Program-made: the position numbers and the translations under genes | Assembly (NCBI GenBank): GCA_030674185.1 | Contig: JAPXFY010000022.1 | Span: 1,494,856 to 1,558,855, forward strand | Origin: Monoplex corrugatus | Taxonomy: Eukaryota; Mollusca; Gastropoda; Littorinimorpha; Ranellidae | DNA: 64,000 nt | Direction of reading: 5' to 3' | In this document: piece after piece, positions 13,076-28,100 of the stretch | Numbering within the stretch: position 1 is the stretch's first letter | Layout: every line of letters begins with the position of its first letter | The notes under the pieces: generated by a model | Told to the model about the DNA's origin: nothing | Seen by the model: only the letters and a program-made list of their open reading frames with translations | Databases searched by the model: none

Positions 13076-16000
13076 GTGAGTAATAACTGATATGTACGTG
13101 GACATGGTTTGTTGTGTACAGATGTCTACATTCTTCTGGTTCTGTATGGTTAATGTCATGTGAACTGATGTGATGGAGATAGTTCTTACATTATACAGTT
13201 CTGTATGGTTAATGTCATGTGAACTGATGTGATGGTGATAGTTCTGACATTATACAGTTCTGTATGGTTAATGTCATGTGAACTGATGTGATGGAGATAG
13301 TTCTGACATTATACAGTTCTGTATGGTTAATGTCATGTGAACTGATGTGATGGAGATAGTTCTGACATTATACAGTTCTGTATGGTTAATGTCATGTGAA
13401 CTGATGTGATGGAGATAGTTGTGACATTATACAGTTCTGTATGGTTAATGTCATGTGAACTCATGTGATGGTGATAGTTCTGACATTATACAGTTCTGTA
13501 TGGTTAATGTCATGTGAACTGATGTGATGGAGATAGTTCTGACATTATACAGTTCTGTATGGTTAATGTCATGTGAACTGATGTGATGGAGATAGTTCTG
13601 ACATTATACAGTTCTGTATGGTTAATGTCATGTGAATGATGTGATGGAGATAGTTCTGACATTATACAGTTTTGTATGTTAATGTCATGTGAACTCATGT
13701 GATGGTGATAGTTCTGACATTATACAGTTCTGTATGGTTAATGTCATGTGAACTGATGTGATGGAGATAGTTGTGACATTATACAGTTCTGTATGGTTAA
13801 TGTCATGTGAACTCATGTGATGGTGATAGTTTCTGACATTATCAGTTCTGTATGGTTAATGTCATGTGAACTGATGTGATGGAGATAGTTCTGACATTAT
13901 ACAGTTCTGTATGGTTAATGTCATGTGAACTGATGTGATGGAGATAGTTCTTACATTATCAGTTCTGTATGGTTAATGTCATGTGAAGTCATCATTGTGA
14001 TGGTGATAGTTCTGACATTATCAGTTCTGTATGGTTAATGTCATGTGAACTCATGTGATGGTGATAGTTCTTACATTATACAGTTCTGTATGGTTAATGT
14101 CATGTGAATGATGTTGGATGGAGATAGTTCTTACATTTACAGTTCTGTATGGTTAATGTCATGTGAACTGATGTGATGGAGATAGTTCTTACATTATACA
14201 GTTCTGTATGGTTAATGTCATGTAAAACTGATGTGATGGAGATAGTTCTGACATTATACAGTTTTGTATGGTTAATGTCATGTGAACTGATGTGATGGAG
14301 ATAGTTCTGACATTATACAGTTTTGTATGGTTAATGTCATGTGAACTGATGTGATGGAGATAGTTCTGACATTATACAGTTCTGTACGTTTATGTTGTCT
14401 GAACTCATCATTGTGATGGAGATCATTCTTAGAGTACCCAAAACTAACTGCTAATTATAGTACATGTATATCTTATTTGTGAGAGTTCATCTGTTGAAAT
14501 GATTTTTAAATACTTCAGAGTGTCCAAGAACTGATTGTCTATTCTGGTATTGAATATTTGTGATAATTGATTTATATAAATCATTTGGTAGTTTTTAAAG
14601 TGTCCAACAACTACTAGTTTACTCCAGTATAGGATATTTGTGATAATTAATTTACTGAAATCATTTGTTAGCACCTTAAAGTGTGTGAAAACTTATAGTT
14701 TAATATGGTATAGGATATTTGTGACAGTTAATTTGTTTAAATCATTTGTTAGTACTTTAAAGTGTCAAAGAACTATCAGCAAACACTGGCGTATAATTTT
14801 ACTGAGAATAAGTCTGTTGACATGATAAATGTCAGTATGGTTGGATGGCTGATAGAGAACAATGTGGTTGACATGATAAATGTCAGTAGTGTGGATGGCT
14901 GGTAGAGAACAAGTGTTACATGATAAATGTCAGTATGGTGTGGATGGCTGGGTAGAGAACAAGTGTGTTGACATGATAAATGTCAGTATGGTGTGGATGG
15001 CTGGATAGAGAACAAGTGTGTTGACATGATAAATGTCAGTATGGTGTGGATGGCTGGATAGAGAACAAGTGTGTTGACATGATAAATGTCAGTATGGTGT
15101 GGATGGCTGGATAGAGAACAAGTGTGTTGACATGATAAATGTCAGTATGGTGTGGATGGCTGGATAGAGAACAAGTGTTGTTGACATGATAAATGTCAGT
15201 ATGGTGTGGATGGCTGGATAGAGAACAAGTGTGTTGACATGATAAATGTCAGTATGGTGTGGATGGCTGGACAGAGAACAAGTGTGTTGACATGATAAAT
15301 GTCAGTATGGTGTGGATGGCTGGACAGAGAACAAGTGTGTTGACATGATAAATGTCAGTATGGTGTGGATGGCTGGATAGAGAACAAGTGTGTTGACATG
15401 ATAAATGTCAGTATGGTGTGGATGGCTGGAAGAGAACAAGTGTGTTGACATGATAAATGTCAGTATGATGTGGATGGCTGGACAGAGAACAAGTGTGTTG
15501 ACATGATAAATGTCAGTATGGTGTGGATGGCTGGACAGAGAAACAGTGTGTTGACATGATAAATGTCAGTATGGTGTGGATGGCTGGAAGAGAACAAATG
15601 TGTTGTTGACATGATAAATGTCAGTATGGTGTGGATGGCTGGATAGAGAACAAGTGTGTTGTTGACATGATAAATGTCAGTATGGTGTGGATGGCTGGAT
15701 AGAGAACAAGTGTGTTGTTGACATGATAAATGTCAGTATGGTGTGGATGGCTGGATAGAGAACAAGTGTGTGTTGACATGATAAATGTCAGTATGGTGTG
15801 GATGGCTGGGTAGAGAACAAGTGTGTTGACATGATAAATGTCAGTATGGTGTGGATGGCTGGGTAGAGAACAAGTGTGTTGTTGACATGATAAATGTCAG
15901 TATGGTGTGGATGGCTGGATAGAGAACAAGTGTGTTGTTGACATGATAAATGTCAGTATGGTGTGGATGGCTGGATAGAGAACAAGTGTGTTGACATGAT

Positions 16001-17353
16001 AAATGTCAGTATGGTGTGGATGGCTGGGTAGAGAACAAGTGTTGACATGATAAATGTCAGTATGGTGTGGATGGCTGGATAGAGAACAAGTGTGTTGTTG
16101 ACATGATAAATGTCAGTATGGTGTGGATGGCTGGATAGAGAACAAGTGTGTTGTTGACATGATAAATGTCAGTATGGTGTGGATGGCTGGGTAGAGAACA
16201 AGTGTGTTGACATGATAAATGTCAGTATGGTGTGGATGGCTGGGTAGAGAACAAGTGTTGACATGATAAATGTCAGTATGATGTGGATGGCTGGATAGAG
16301 AACAAGTGTGTTGACATGATAAATGTCAGTATGGTGTGGATGGCTGGACAGAGAACAAGTGTGTTGTTGACATGATAAATGTCAGTATGGTGTGGATGGC
16401 TGGACAGAGAACAAGTGTGTTGACATGATGAATGTCAGTATGGTGTGGATGGCTGGATAGAGAACAAGTGTGTTGTTGACATGATAAATGTCAGTATGGT
16501 GTGGATGGCTGGATAGAGAACAAGTCTGGACTCTTGTAGAAACTTCTGCTGTGAACTATTTTTGGCTTCTGTTCGGTTGATGTCATGGTGGGGGGTTGAT
16601 GTCATGGTGTGGAATTTCCTTTCAAGATAAAAGTTTTTGTGCACCACAGCTGTGATGTGATTTTGATAAACAGCAATCCTGATCCATAAACAACCCAGAT
16701 AACACAACAGTCATTTTATCCAGGACAGTGAAAAAAAAGCAAGGCCCCATGGGGAATTTCCTTCCATTGTAGAGCGTGTGGTGACCCTTTGATGATGCAC
16801 ATGTGATCATTCTGATAAACAACAGTCCTGATCCATAAACAACCCAGATAAGGCACACTAATCACTTGTGTTGACAGGGAGTGGACCAACACAAAAATAC
16901 CCTCCTATCCCCCAAACAAGTGAATCAGACGAAGTGAACAAAAGCAAAGAGGTGAACATGTTGGAACATTTGGAGAAACTCCCAGCGAAGAAACTGCAAA
17001 CACCAACCTGTTTGTGTGTGGACTGTTACAATATTGTCCCCTCTTGATCACTGTCAGTTGTTTGTTGTTGTTGTTGTTGTGTTGTGGACTGTTACAATAT
17101 TGTCCCCTCTTGATCACTGTCAGTTGTTGTTGTTGTTGTTGTTGTGGACTGTTACGATATTGTCCCCTCTTGATCACTGTCAGTTGTTGTTGTTGTTGTG
17201 GACTGTTACAATATTGTCATGGAGGGGATCTGAATGATCACTGTCAGTTGTTGGTGTTTGACTGTACTGTTTATTGATATGGTGTTGTTGTTGTTGTTGT
17301 TGTTGTGGACTGTTACAATATTGTCATGGAGGGGTCTGAATGATCACTGTCAG

Positions 17354-17386
<33 letters not shown>

Positions 17387-18108
17387 GGACTGTTACAATA
17401 TTGTCATGGAGGGATCTGAATGATCACTGTCAGTTGTTGTTGTTGTTGTTGTTGTTGTGGACTGTTACAATATTGTCATGGAGGGGATCTGAATGATCAC
17501 TGTCAGTTGTTGTTGTTTGTTGTTGTTGTTGTTGTTGTGGACTGTTACAATATTGTCATGGAGGGATCTGAATGATCACTGTCAGTTGTTGTTGTTGTTG
17601 TTGTTGTTGTTGTGGACTGTTACAATATTGTCATGGAGGGATCTGAATGATCACTGTCAGTTGTTGTTGTTGTTGTTGTTGTTGTTGTGGACTGTTACAA
17701 TATTGTCATGGAGGGGATCTGAATGATTACTGTCAGTTGTTGTTGTTGTTGTTGTTGTTGTTGTTGACTGTTACAATATTGTCATGGAGGGGATCTGAAT
17801 GATCACTGTCAGTTGTTGTTGTTGTTGTTGTTGTTGTTGTGGACTGTTACAATATTGTCATGGAGGGGACCTGAATGATCACTGTCAGTTGTTGGTGTTG
17901 TTTGTTGTGGACTTTTACAGTATTGTCATGGAGGGGACCTGAATGATCACTGTCAGTTGTTGTTGTTGTGTTGTTGTTGTTGTGGACTGTTACAATATTG
18001 TCATGGAGGGGATCTGAATGATCACTGTCAGTTGTTGTTGTTGTTGTGTTGTTGTTGTTGTGGACTGTTACAATATTGTCATGGAGGGATCTGAATGATC
18101 ACTGTCAG

Positions 18109-18139
<31 letters not shown>

Positions 18140-19314
18140 GGACTGTTACAATATTGTCATGGAGGGGATCTGAATGATCACTGTCAGTTGTTGTTGTTGT
18201 TGTTGTTGTTGTTGGGACTGTTACAATATTGTCATGGAGGGGATCTGAATGATCACTGTCAGTTGTTGTTGTTGTTGTTGTTGTTGTTGACTGTTACAAT
18301 ATTGTCATGGAGGGGATCTGAATGATCACTGTCATGTTGTGTTGTTGTTGTTGTTGTTGTTGTTGACTGTTACAATATTGTCATGGAGGGATCTGAATGA
18401 TCACTGTCAGTTGTTGTTGTTGTTGTTGTTGACTGTTACAATATTGTCATGGAGGGGATCTGAATGATCACTGTCAGTTGTTGTTGTTGTTGTTGTTGTT
18501 GTGGACTGTTACAATATTGTCATGGAGGGATCTGAATGATCACTGTCATTTGTTGTTTGTTGTTGTTGTTGACTGTTACAATATTGTCATGGAGGGATCT
18601 GAATGATCACTGTCATTGTTGTTGTTGTTGTTGTTGTTGGACTGTTACAATATTGTCATGGAGGGGATCTGAATGATCACTGTCAGTTGTTGTTGTTGTT
18701 GTTGTTGTTGTTGTGGACTGTTACAATATTGTCATGGAGGGGATCTGAATGATCACTGTCAGTTGTTGTTGTTGTTGTTGTTGTTGTTGTGGACTGTTAC
18801 AATATTGTCATGGAGGGATCTGAATGATCACTGTCAGTTGTTGTTGTTGTTGTTGTTGTTGACTGTTACAATATTGTCATGGAGGGGATCTGAATGATCA
18901 CTGTCAGTTGTTGTTGTTGTTGTTGTATGTAACTGTTACAAATATTGTCATGGAGGGTTTCTGAATGATCACTGTCAGTTGTTGTTGTTGTGTGTTGTTG
19001 TTGTTGTGGGACTGTTACAATATTGTCATGGAGGGATCTGAATGATCACTGTCAGTTGTTGTTGTTGTTGTTGTTGTTGTTGTGGACTGTTACAATATTG
19101 TCATGGAGGGGATCTGAATGATCACTGTCAGTTGTTGTTGTTGTTGTTGTTGTTGTTGTGGACTGTTACAATATTGTCATGGAGGGATCTGAATGATCAC
19201 TGTCAGTTGTTGTTGTTGTTGTTGTTGTTGTGGACTGTTACAATATTGTCATGGAGGGGATCTGAATGATCACTGTCAGTTGTTGGTGTTTGACTGTACT
19301 GTTTATTGATATGG

Positions 19315-19348
<34 letters not shown>

Positions 19349-19964
19349 GACTGTTTCTGTATTGTAATGTAGGGGACATGACTGATCACCTGGGATTGTT
19401 TTATTGCACTATGAATTGGTTTGTTGTTGTTGTTGTTGTTGTTTTGAGCGTACTGTTTCAGAGGTGACCTGGTGTATCATATGTTGATATGTTGTTGTTA
19501 TATGTGTGTACTATATTGTAGCATTAATTGATATTTTGTTGTTGTTTCAGTACTGTAATGGAGGGGACCTGGTGTTTCATGTGTTGATACTTTGTTGTTG
19601 TATGTGTGCATTGTGTTATAGCGTTGCTTGATGTTTTTGTTATTATTTCAGTACTGTAATGGAGGAGACCTGGCTGATTATCTTCAATGTGAGTATACAC
19701 TACTTGTACTTGTGTCTTTCACTTTGTTGTCAGTCTGTCTTGTCCTGTCTTCACTCGCTTTCTGCTCAGTCTTTTGTTCAGTGTTACAATAACAACAGTA
19801 ACAACAGTAATATGGATGTTGATTACGGTAATGGTGTAAGAAAGTTTTCTCAATGGTTGAGCAGACAGTTTCATACCAACACACAGTCCAGTGTAATCAT
19901 TATAATGAAATACAATGATGTGAACCTGAACAGCAGAATTGTTCCTGTTTCCCTGTGTGTGTGT

Positions 19965-20038
<74 letters not shown>

Positions 20039-20047
20039 TATGTATGT

Positions 20048-20094
<47 letters not shown>

Positions 20095-20103
20095 TGTGTA
20101 TGT

Positions 20104-20139
<36 letters not shown>

Positions 20140-20835
20140 TTATTTTTTCTCCATTGACTATTTTCATCATTTATTTATTTTTTATTGTGGTCTTTCGTAA
20201 TTGCTTGTATATTAGTATTATCATGATGTTTTTGAGGCTTGTAGTGTGTCACACAGCATGGCATTTTACTGTATTTGTAAGGTGAGTCATTCACTAAATT
20301 ATACACAGGGTTGGCATTCTACTAGTTCCCACAATATTTAACCCTTTGACTCATACACACTGTCCACCAGCATCCTACATTGTCAACCATGCTAGCAAAG
20401 CAAAAACTTAACCCTTTGACTCCCTCACACTGTCCACCAGCTTGCTACCAGGGTGAGGAAGTCAAAGGGTTTAGTTTTTGCAGTTGATGAATAGCATGCA
20501 GGAGTCAAAAGAGTTAAGTTTCAGTTTCAGTTTCAGTTTCTCATGAAAATGTCATGATTTCCATATGCACTGACATTTCTGATGCCGTGTGATGGAGACA
20601 CGGTTTTGTCAGCATCAGCTTAATGTGTGTTGTACAGGTAAAGGCAGTGTGTATTGATGTTACCTGTGAAGTGATGAATGTCTTGTGGTGTGTTGTACAG
20701 GTAAAGGCAGTGTGTATTGATGTTAGCTGTGAACTGATGAATGTCTTGTGGTGTGTTGTACAGGTAAAGGCACTCTGTCAGAAGACACTCTGTCATCGTT
20801 TGTGCAGCAGATAGGTAAGTACCTCACTGGGTGGG

Positions 20836-20898
<63 letters not shown>

Positions 20899-23800
20899 TG
20901 TGTGTGTGTTGTATATGTGTGTGTAGTGTGTGTGTGTATGTGTTGTGTGTGTGTGTGTGTGTGTTTTGTCATGTATGCTTTGGTGTTGATGCACATATTA
21001 AGTATTGTAAATTCCTGTCATTTGAAATTCTCCAATGTATGATTGTATTATGGTGTTTTTATGGTGCACATATCTCTGTGTGTTATGTGTGTGTATGTAG
21101 TGTATGTGTGTATGTATGTGTATGTAGTGTATGTATGTATACATGGTATGTATGTATGTAGTATTGTGTGTATGTATGTATGTGTGTGTATGTAGTGTGT
21201 GTATGTATGTATGTGTATGTAGTGTGTGTATGTATGTATGTGTATGTAGTGTATGTATGTATGTATGTGTATGAGTAGTGTATGTAGTTGTATGATGTAT
21301 GTATGTATGATGTTATGTATGTATGTATGTATAGTATGTGTATGTAGTGTTATGTATGTAGTTGTATGTGTATGTTGTATGTATGTATTATGTTGTATGT
21401 AGTGTATGTATGTATGTATGTATGTATGTTATGTATGTGTATTGTATGTATGTATTATGTAGTGTATGTATGTAGTGTATGTATGTATGTATGTATGTTG
21501 TATGTATGTGTATGTATGTATGTATGTTGTATGTATGTATGTATGTATGTGTATGTATGTATGTGTGTATGTATGTATGTGTATGTAGTGTTGTATGTAG
21601 TGTATGTGGTATGTGATAGTGTATGTGTATGTTGTATGTATGTTTATGTATGTGTATGTATGTGTGTATGTATGTTAGTATGTGTGTTGTATGTAGTGTA
21701 TGTATGTATGTGTATGATGTATGTATGTGTATGTGTGTTATGTAGTAGTGATGTAGTGTGTGTGTGTATGTAGTGTATGTAGTGTATGTATGTGTGATGT
21801 ATGTATGTGTATGTTATGTGTATTGATATGTATGTGTGTTAGTGATTAGTGTGTGTGTATGTATGTAGTATGTGTGTGTGTGGTATGTAGTATATGTTGT
21901 GTGTGTATGTGTGTATGTATGTGTTATGTGTTTGTGGTGTGTATGTATAGTTATGTGTTGGTATGTGTGGGTAGTGTAGATGTATGTGTATATGTGTATG
22001 TATATTGTGTTAGTAGTATGTATGTGTGTATGTGATGTATAGTATGTGATGTATTGTATGTTGTGTGTGTATGTAGTGTTGTACTGTGTGTGTATGTAGT
22101 GGTATGTATGTGTGTGTGTGTATGTATGTTGTATGTATGTGTTGTGTATGTAGTGTATGTAGTGTGTGTATGTATTGTGTATGTAGTGTATGTATGTGTG
22201 TGTATGTAGTGTATGTATGTGTTGTTTGTATAGTGTATGTATGTGTTGTGTTTTGTATGTGTATGTATGTATGTTTTGTATGTATGTATGTATGTGTGTA
22301 TGTATGTGTGTGTGTATGATGTATGTTTGTGTGTGTGGTGTATGTATTAGTGTTGTTGGTAGTAGTGTATGTGTTATGTATGTATGTATGTATGTAATGT
22401 GTATGTAGTGTTGTATGTTGTGTATGAGTGTTGTTGTATGTGTTGTAGTTGTGTATGTTGTGTGTAGTGTATGTATGTTGTGTGTATGTAGTGTATGTAT
22501 GTTGTGTATGTAGTGTATGTATGTATGTGTGTGTGTGTATGTATTTTATGTGTATGTAGTTATGTTGTGTATGTAGTGATGTATAGTGATGTATGTGTAT
22601 GTATGATGTATGTTGTTGTATGATGTGTATGTATGTATGTATGTGATTGTATGTAGTATGTATGTATGTGTATGTAGTGTATGTTGTATGTGTATGTAGT
22701 GTATGTATGTGTGATGTAGTGTATGTATGTATGTATGTAGTGTATGTATGTATGTGTATGTAGTGTATGTATGTATGTATGTATGATGTATGTATGTGTA
22801 TGTAGTGTATGTATGTGTATGTAGTGTATGTATGTATGTGTATGTAGTGTATGTATGTATGTGTAATGTAGTGTATGTATGTATGTTGTAGTGTATGTAT
22901 GTATGTGTATGTAGTGTATGTATGTGTTATGTAGTGTATGTATGTATGTGTATGTAGTGTATGTATGTATGTGTATGTAGTGTGTATGTATGTATGTGTA
23001 TGTAGTGTATGTAGTGTATGTATGTATGTATGTGTATGTATGTATGTGTATGTAGTGTATGTATGTGTATGTATGTAGATGTAGTGTATGTATGTGTATG
23101 TAGTGTTATGTAGTGTATGTGATGTATGGTATGTATGTATGTATGTATGTGTATGTAGTAGTATGTATGTATGTGTATGTATGTGTATGTAGTGTATGTT
23201 GTATGTATGTAGTATGTTGTATGTTGTATGGTATGTGTATGTAGTGTGTATGTTGTATGTGTATGTAGTGTATGTATGTATGTGTATGTATGTATGTATG
23301 TATGTATGTAGTATGTATGTATGTGTATGTAGTGTATGTATGTTGTGTATGTATGTATGTATTGATGTGTATGTAGTGTATGTATGTATGTATGTATGTA
23401 TGTATGTATGTATGTATGTAGTATGTAGTATGTAGTATGTATGTGTATGTGTGTATGTATGTATGTGTATGTAGTGTATGTATGTATTGTATGTTATGAT
23501 GTATGTTATGTAGTTGTATGTATTTGTATGTAGTGTAGTATGTATGTATGTATGTGTATGTATGTATGTATGTATGTGTATGTATGTGTGTATGTATGTA
23601 TGTGTATGTAGTGTATGTATGTATGTATGTAGTGTATGTATGTATGTATGTTGTATTATGTGTATGTATGTATGTGTATGTAGTGTATGTATGTATGATG
23701 TATGTAGTGTATGTATGTATGTGTATGTAGTGTATGTATGTATGTGTATGTAGTGTATGTATGATGTATGTAGTGTATGTATGTATGTATGTATGTAGTA

Positions 23801-24855
23801 TGTATGTATGTGTATGTAGTGTAGTATGGTATGTATGTATGTGTATGTAGTGTATGTATGTGTATGTAGTTGTATGTGTATGTAGTGTTGTATGTGTATG
23901 TATGTATGTAATGTGTATGTAGTGTATGTATGTGTATGTATGTATGTATGTATGTATGTGTATGTAGTGTATGTATGTAGTATGTATGTGTATGTAGTGT
24001 ATGATATGTATGTATGTATGTATGTGTATGTAGTGTATGTATGTGTATGATATGTATGTATATGTGTATGTAGTGTATGTATGTGTATAGTGTGTATGTA
24101 TGTAGTGTATTAGTGTATGTATGTGTAGTAGTTTATGTATGTTATGTAGTGAGTAGTATGAGTGTATGTATGTATGTGTATGTAGTGTAGTTGATGATGT
24201 ATGTAGTATGTAGTGTATGTGTATGTGTGTATGTATGTATGTATGTGTATGTAGTGTATGTAGTGTAGTGTATTGAGTGTATGTAGTGTATAGTGAGTGT
24301 ATGTATGTGTATGTAGGTAGTATGTATGTGTAGTAGTGTATGTAGTGTATGTATGTAGTGTATGTAGTGTATGTAGTGTATGTAATGTAGTGTAGTAGTG
24401 TATGTATGTGTATGTAGTGTATGTATGTATTGTATGTAGTGTATGTATGAGTGTATGTATGTATGATGTGTAAGTTAGTGTATGTATGTATGTGTATGTA
24501 GTGTATGTAGTGTAGTGTATGTAGTGTATGTATGTGTATGTATGTATGTAGTGTATGTATGTGTATGTAGTGTAGTATCATTGTATGTGTGTGTGTATGT
24601 GTATGTAGTGTATGTATGAGGTGTCTGTATGTGTTGTTGTATGTGTGTGTGTATGTTGGTGTGTATGTGTGTGTATGTATGTGTGTGTGTTGTGTGTGTT
24701 GTGTGTGTGGTGTGTGTGTGTTTTGTGTCATGTATGCTTTGGTGTTGATGCACATATTAAGTATTGTAAATTCCTGTCATTTTGAAATTCTCCAATGTAT
24801 GATTGTATTTATGTGTTTATGTGCGCATATCTGTGTGTGTGTGTGTGTGTGTATG

Positions 24856-24890
<35 letters not shown>

Positions 24891-24950
24891 GTGTGTGTGT
24901 GTGTGTGGTGTGTGTGTGTGTGTGTGTGAGTGTGTGTGTGGTGTAGTGTA

Positions 24951-24981
<31 letters not shown>

Positions 24982-25157
24982 CTTTTGTTCATGTATGCTT
25001 TGGTGTTGATGCATGTATTAAGTATTGTAAGTACCAGTCATTTTGAATAAACTGCAGTGTGTGATTGTATTCATCTGGATGTGTGTGTGTGTCTGTGTGT
25101 GTGTGTGTTGTATGTGTGTGTGTGTGTGTGGTGTGTGTGTGTATTGCGTGTGGTGTG

Positions 25158-25188
<31 letters not shown>

Positions 25189-28100
25189 TGTGTGTGTACA
25201 GCGGGAGCGCTGAATGCCCTGAATGACAAAGGGATCGTGCACAGAGACATGAAGCCGCAGAACATCTTGTTGTGTTGTCCTAAAGGCAAGGACAAGATGA
25301 CCACTCCACCCACACAGCTCAGACTGAAAATTGGTGCGTGTCTTTTTCCTGTATCCACACAGTATCCACACTGTATCCACACAGCTCACACTGTATCCAC
25401 ACAGCTCACACTGTATCCACACTGTATCCACACAGCTCACACTGTATCCACACTGTATCCACACAGCTCACACTGTATCCACACTGTATCCACACAGCTC
25501 ACACTGTATCCACACTGTATCCACACAGCTCACACTGTATCCACACTGTATCCACACAGCTTATACAGTATCCACACTGTATCCACACAGCTTACACAGT
25601 ATCCACACTGTATCCACACAGCTCACACTGTATCCACACTGTATCCACACAGCTTAACTGTATCCACACTGTATCCACACAGCTCATACTGTATCCACAC
25701 TGTATCCACACAGCTCACACTGTATCCACACTGTATCCACACTATCCGTGTTATCCATGGCTCACTGTAAATGACCAGAACAGTGATGACACACACAGAG
25801 AACATTACACATCACAGGTCATTGTTCTATCCATGTTATCCCATGACTCACTGTAAATGACCAGAACAGTGACGACACACACAGAACATTACACATCACA
25901 GGTCATTGTTCTATCCATGTTATCCCATGACTCACTGTAAATGACCAGAACAGTGATGACACACACAGAACATTACACATCACAGATCATTGTTCTATCC
26001 ATGTTATCCCATGACTCACTGTAAATGACCAGAACAGTGACGACACACACAGAAATTACACATCACAGGTCATTGTTCTATCCGTGTTATCCCATGACTC
26101 ACTGTAAATCACCAGAACAGTGACGACACACACAGAACATTACACATCACAGATCATTGTTCTATCCATGTTATCCCATGACTCACTGTAAATGACCAGA
26201 ACAGTGATGACACACACAGAACATTACACATCACAAGTCATTGTTCTATCCGTGTTATCCCATGACTCACTGTAAATGACCAGAACAGTGACGACACACA
26301 CACACACAGAACATTACACATCACAAGTCATTGTTCTATCCATATTATCCCGTGACTCACTGAAATGACCAGAACATTGTGACTATATACATATCTAACA
26401 GAACATTACACACTACATGTACAAATCATCGTCCTGTCCATATTATCCCATATCTCACTGGGTGATGTGTCAGGTTTGTGTGTTACAGCTGACTTTGGCT
26501 TTGCACGATTTCTGGAGGAAGGCAAGATGGCAGGCACTTTGTGTGGCTCACCCATGTACATGGTGAGTGGGGATGCCGGGGGATTTCAGTATAAATAGTA
26601 TCCCAACCTTCTGGAAATTCTGTGCAAGAAATTTCCTCTTTTCTGTTACTGTCTTTGTTTCTACTTTGTTCTTTTGCTTTCTGTCATTTCTTCCTATCAT
26701 TTTCTGCCTTGCTGGTCCATTCACCTGTATGTGTTCGATAACGTCTTAAGTACTTTTCTCTTAGGATTAATAATTGGGTATGTGTATGTACTCCACCCAG
26801 ATCTGCCAGTAATTGTCTGGCAGACTCCCTTGAGCTTGTGCAAAACCCTATGTGCTGGCGAGGCCTTGAAATTGGGGAGTGGGGAGGGATTTTTGGAACA
26901 CCAAGTTGACACCACCACACATGGAAACATTAAGATGGACAGTGAACAGGCCACTGATGGAAACATTAAGATGGACAGTGAACAGACCACTGATGGAAGT
27001 ATTAAGATGGACAGTGAACAGACCACTGATGGAAACATTAAGATGGACAGTGAACAGGCCACTGATGGAAACATTAAGATGGACAGTGAACAGACCACTG
27101 ATGGAAGTATTAAGATGGACAGTGAACAGGCCACTGATGGAAGTATTAAGGTGGACAGTGAACAGACCACTGATGGAAACATTAAGATGGACAGTGAACA
27201 GACCACTGATGGAAACATTAAGATGGACAGTGAACAGACCACTGATGGAAACATTAAGATGGACAGTGAACAGACCACTGATGGAAACATTAAGATGGAC
27301 AGTGAACAGACCACTGATGGAAGTATTAAGATGGACAGTGAACAGACCACTGATGGAAGTATTAAGGTGGACAGTGAACAGACCACTGATGGAAACATTA
27401 AGATGGACAGTGAACAGACCACTGATGGAAACATTAAGATGGACAGTGAACAGGCCACTGATGGAAACATTAAGATGGACAGTGAACAGACCACTGATGG
27501 AAACATTAAGATGGACAGTGAACAGAACACTGATGGAAGTATTAAGATGGACAGTGAACAGGCCACTGATGGAACATTAAGATGGACAGTGACAGGCCAC
27601 GAGGAAACATTAAGATGGACAGTGAACAGACCACTGATGGAAACATTAAGATGGACAGTGAACAGGCCACTGATGGAAGCATTAAGATGGACAGTGAACA
27701 GACCAGGGGTTTAATATGCAGCTGGGGCTGTTGAAACAGACTGATGCAACTCGATATAAGAAGGCACAGTGCATACAGTCCACATGATGGAACAAAGTGG
27801 ACCAGTTGAACAGACCATCTGTCTTGTGTGATCTTAGATGACAGTGACTGTCTGTGTCTGAAGTCTTAGAGATGAAGTCGTATCTGTCTGTCTTGTCTTA
27901 GATAGTTATATAGGCGTCTGTCTTGTCTGTGTCTATAGTTATGTAGGCGTCTTCTGTCTTGTCTGGTCTTAGATAGTGCTTCTGTCTTGTCTGTGTTTAG
28001 ATAGTGGTCTTGTCTGTCTGTGTCTTAGATAGTTATATAGGCGTCTTCTGTCTTGTCTGTGTCTTAGATAGTTATGTAGCGTCTTCTGTCTTGTCTGTGT

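Noticed and set aside
13076..14395. 59-bp array as a copy of the exon 1 edge
   Set aside because: TTGATGATAGAGGTGAGTAA against CTGATGTGATGGAGATAGTT is too weak to claim common origin.
23106..24755. 549-codon minus-strand frame rich in His, Thr and Tyr
   Set aside because: A direct reading of the TATG/TGTA array; no start context, no known domain, and period-4 repeats with slips explain the openness.
26674..27714. 346-codon frame with [12 protein letters not shown] repeats as a protein gene
   Set aside because: 36-bp repeats leave several frames open on both strands; it lies inside the kinase intron and lacks phase-compatible splice sites.
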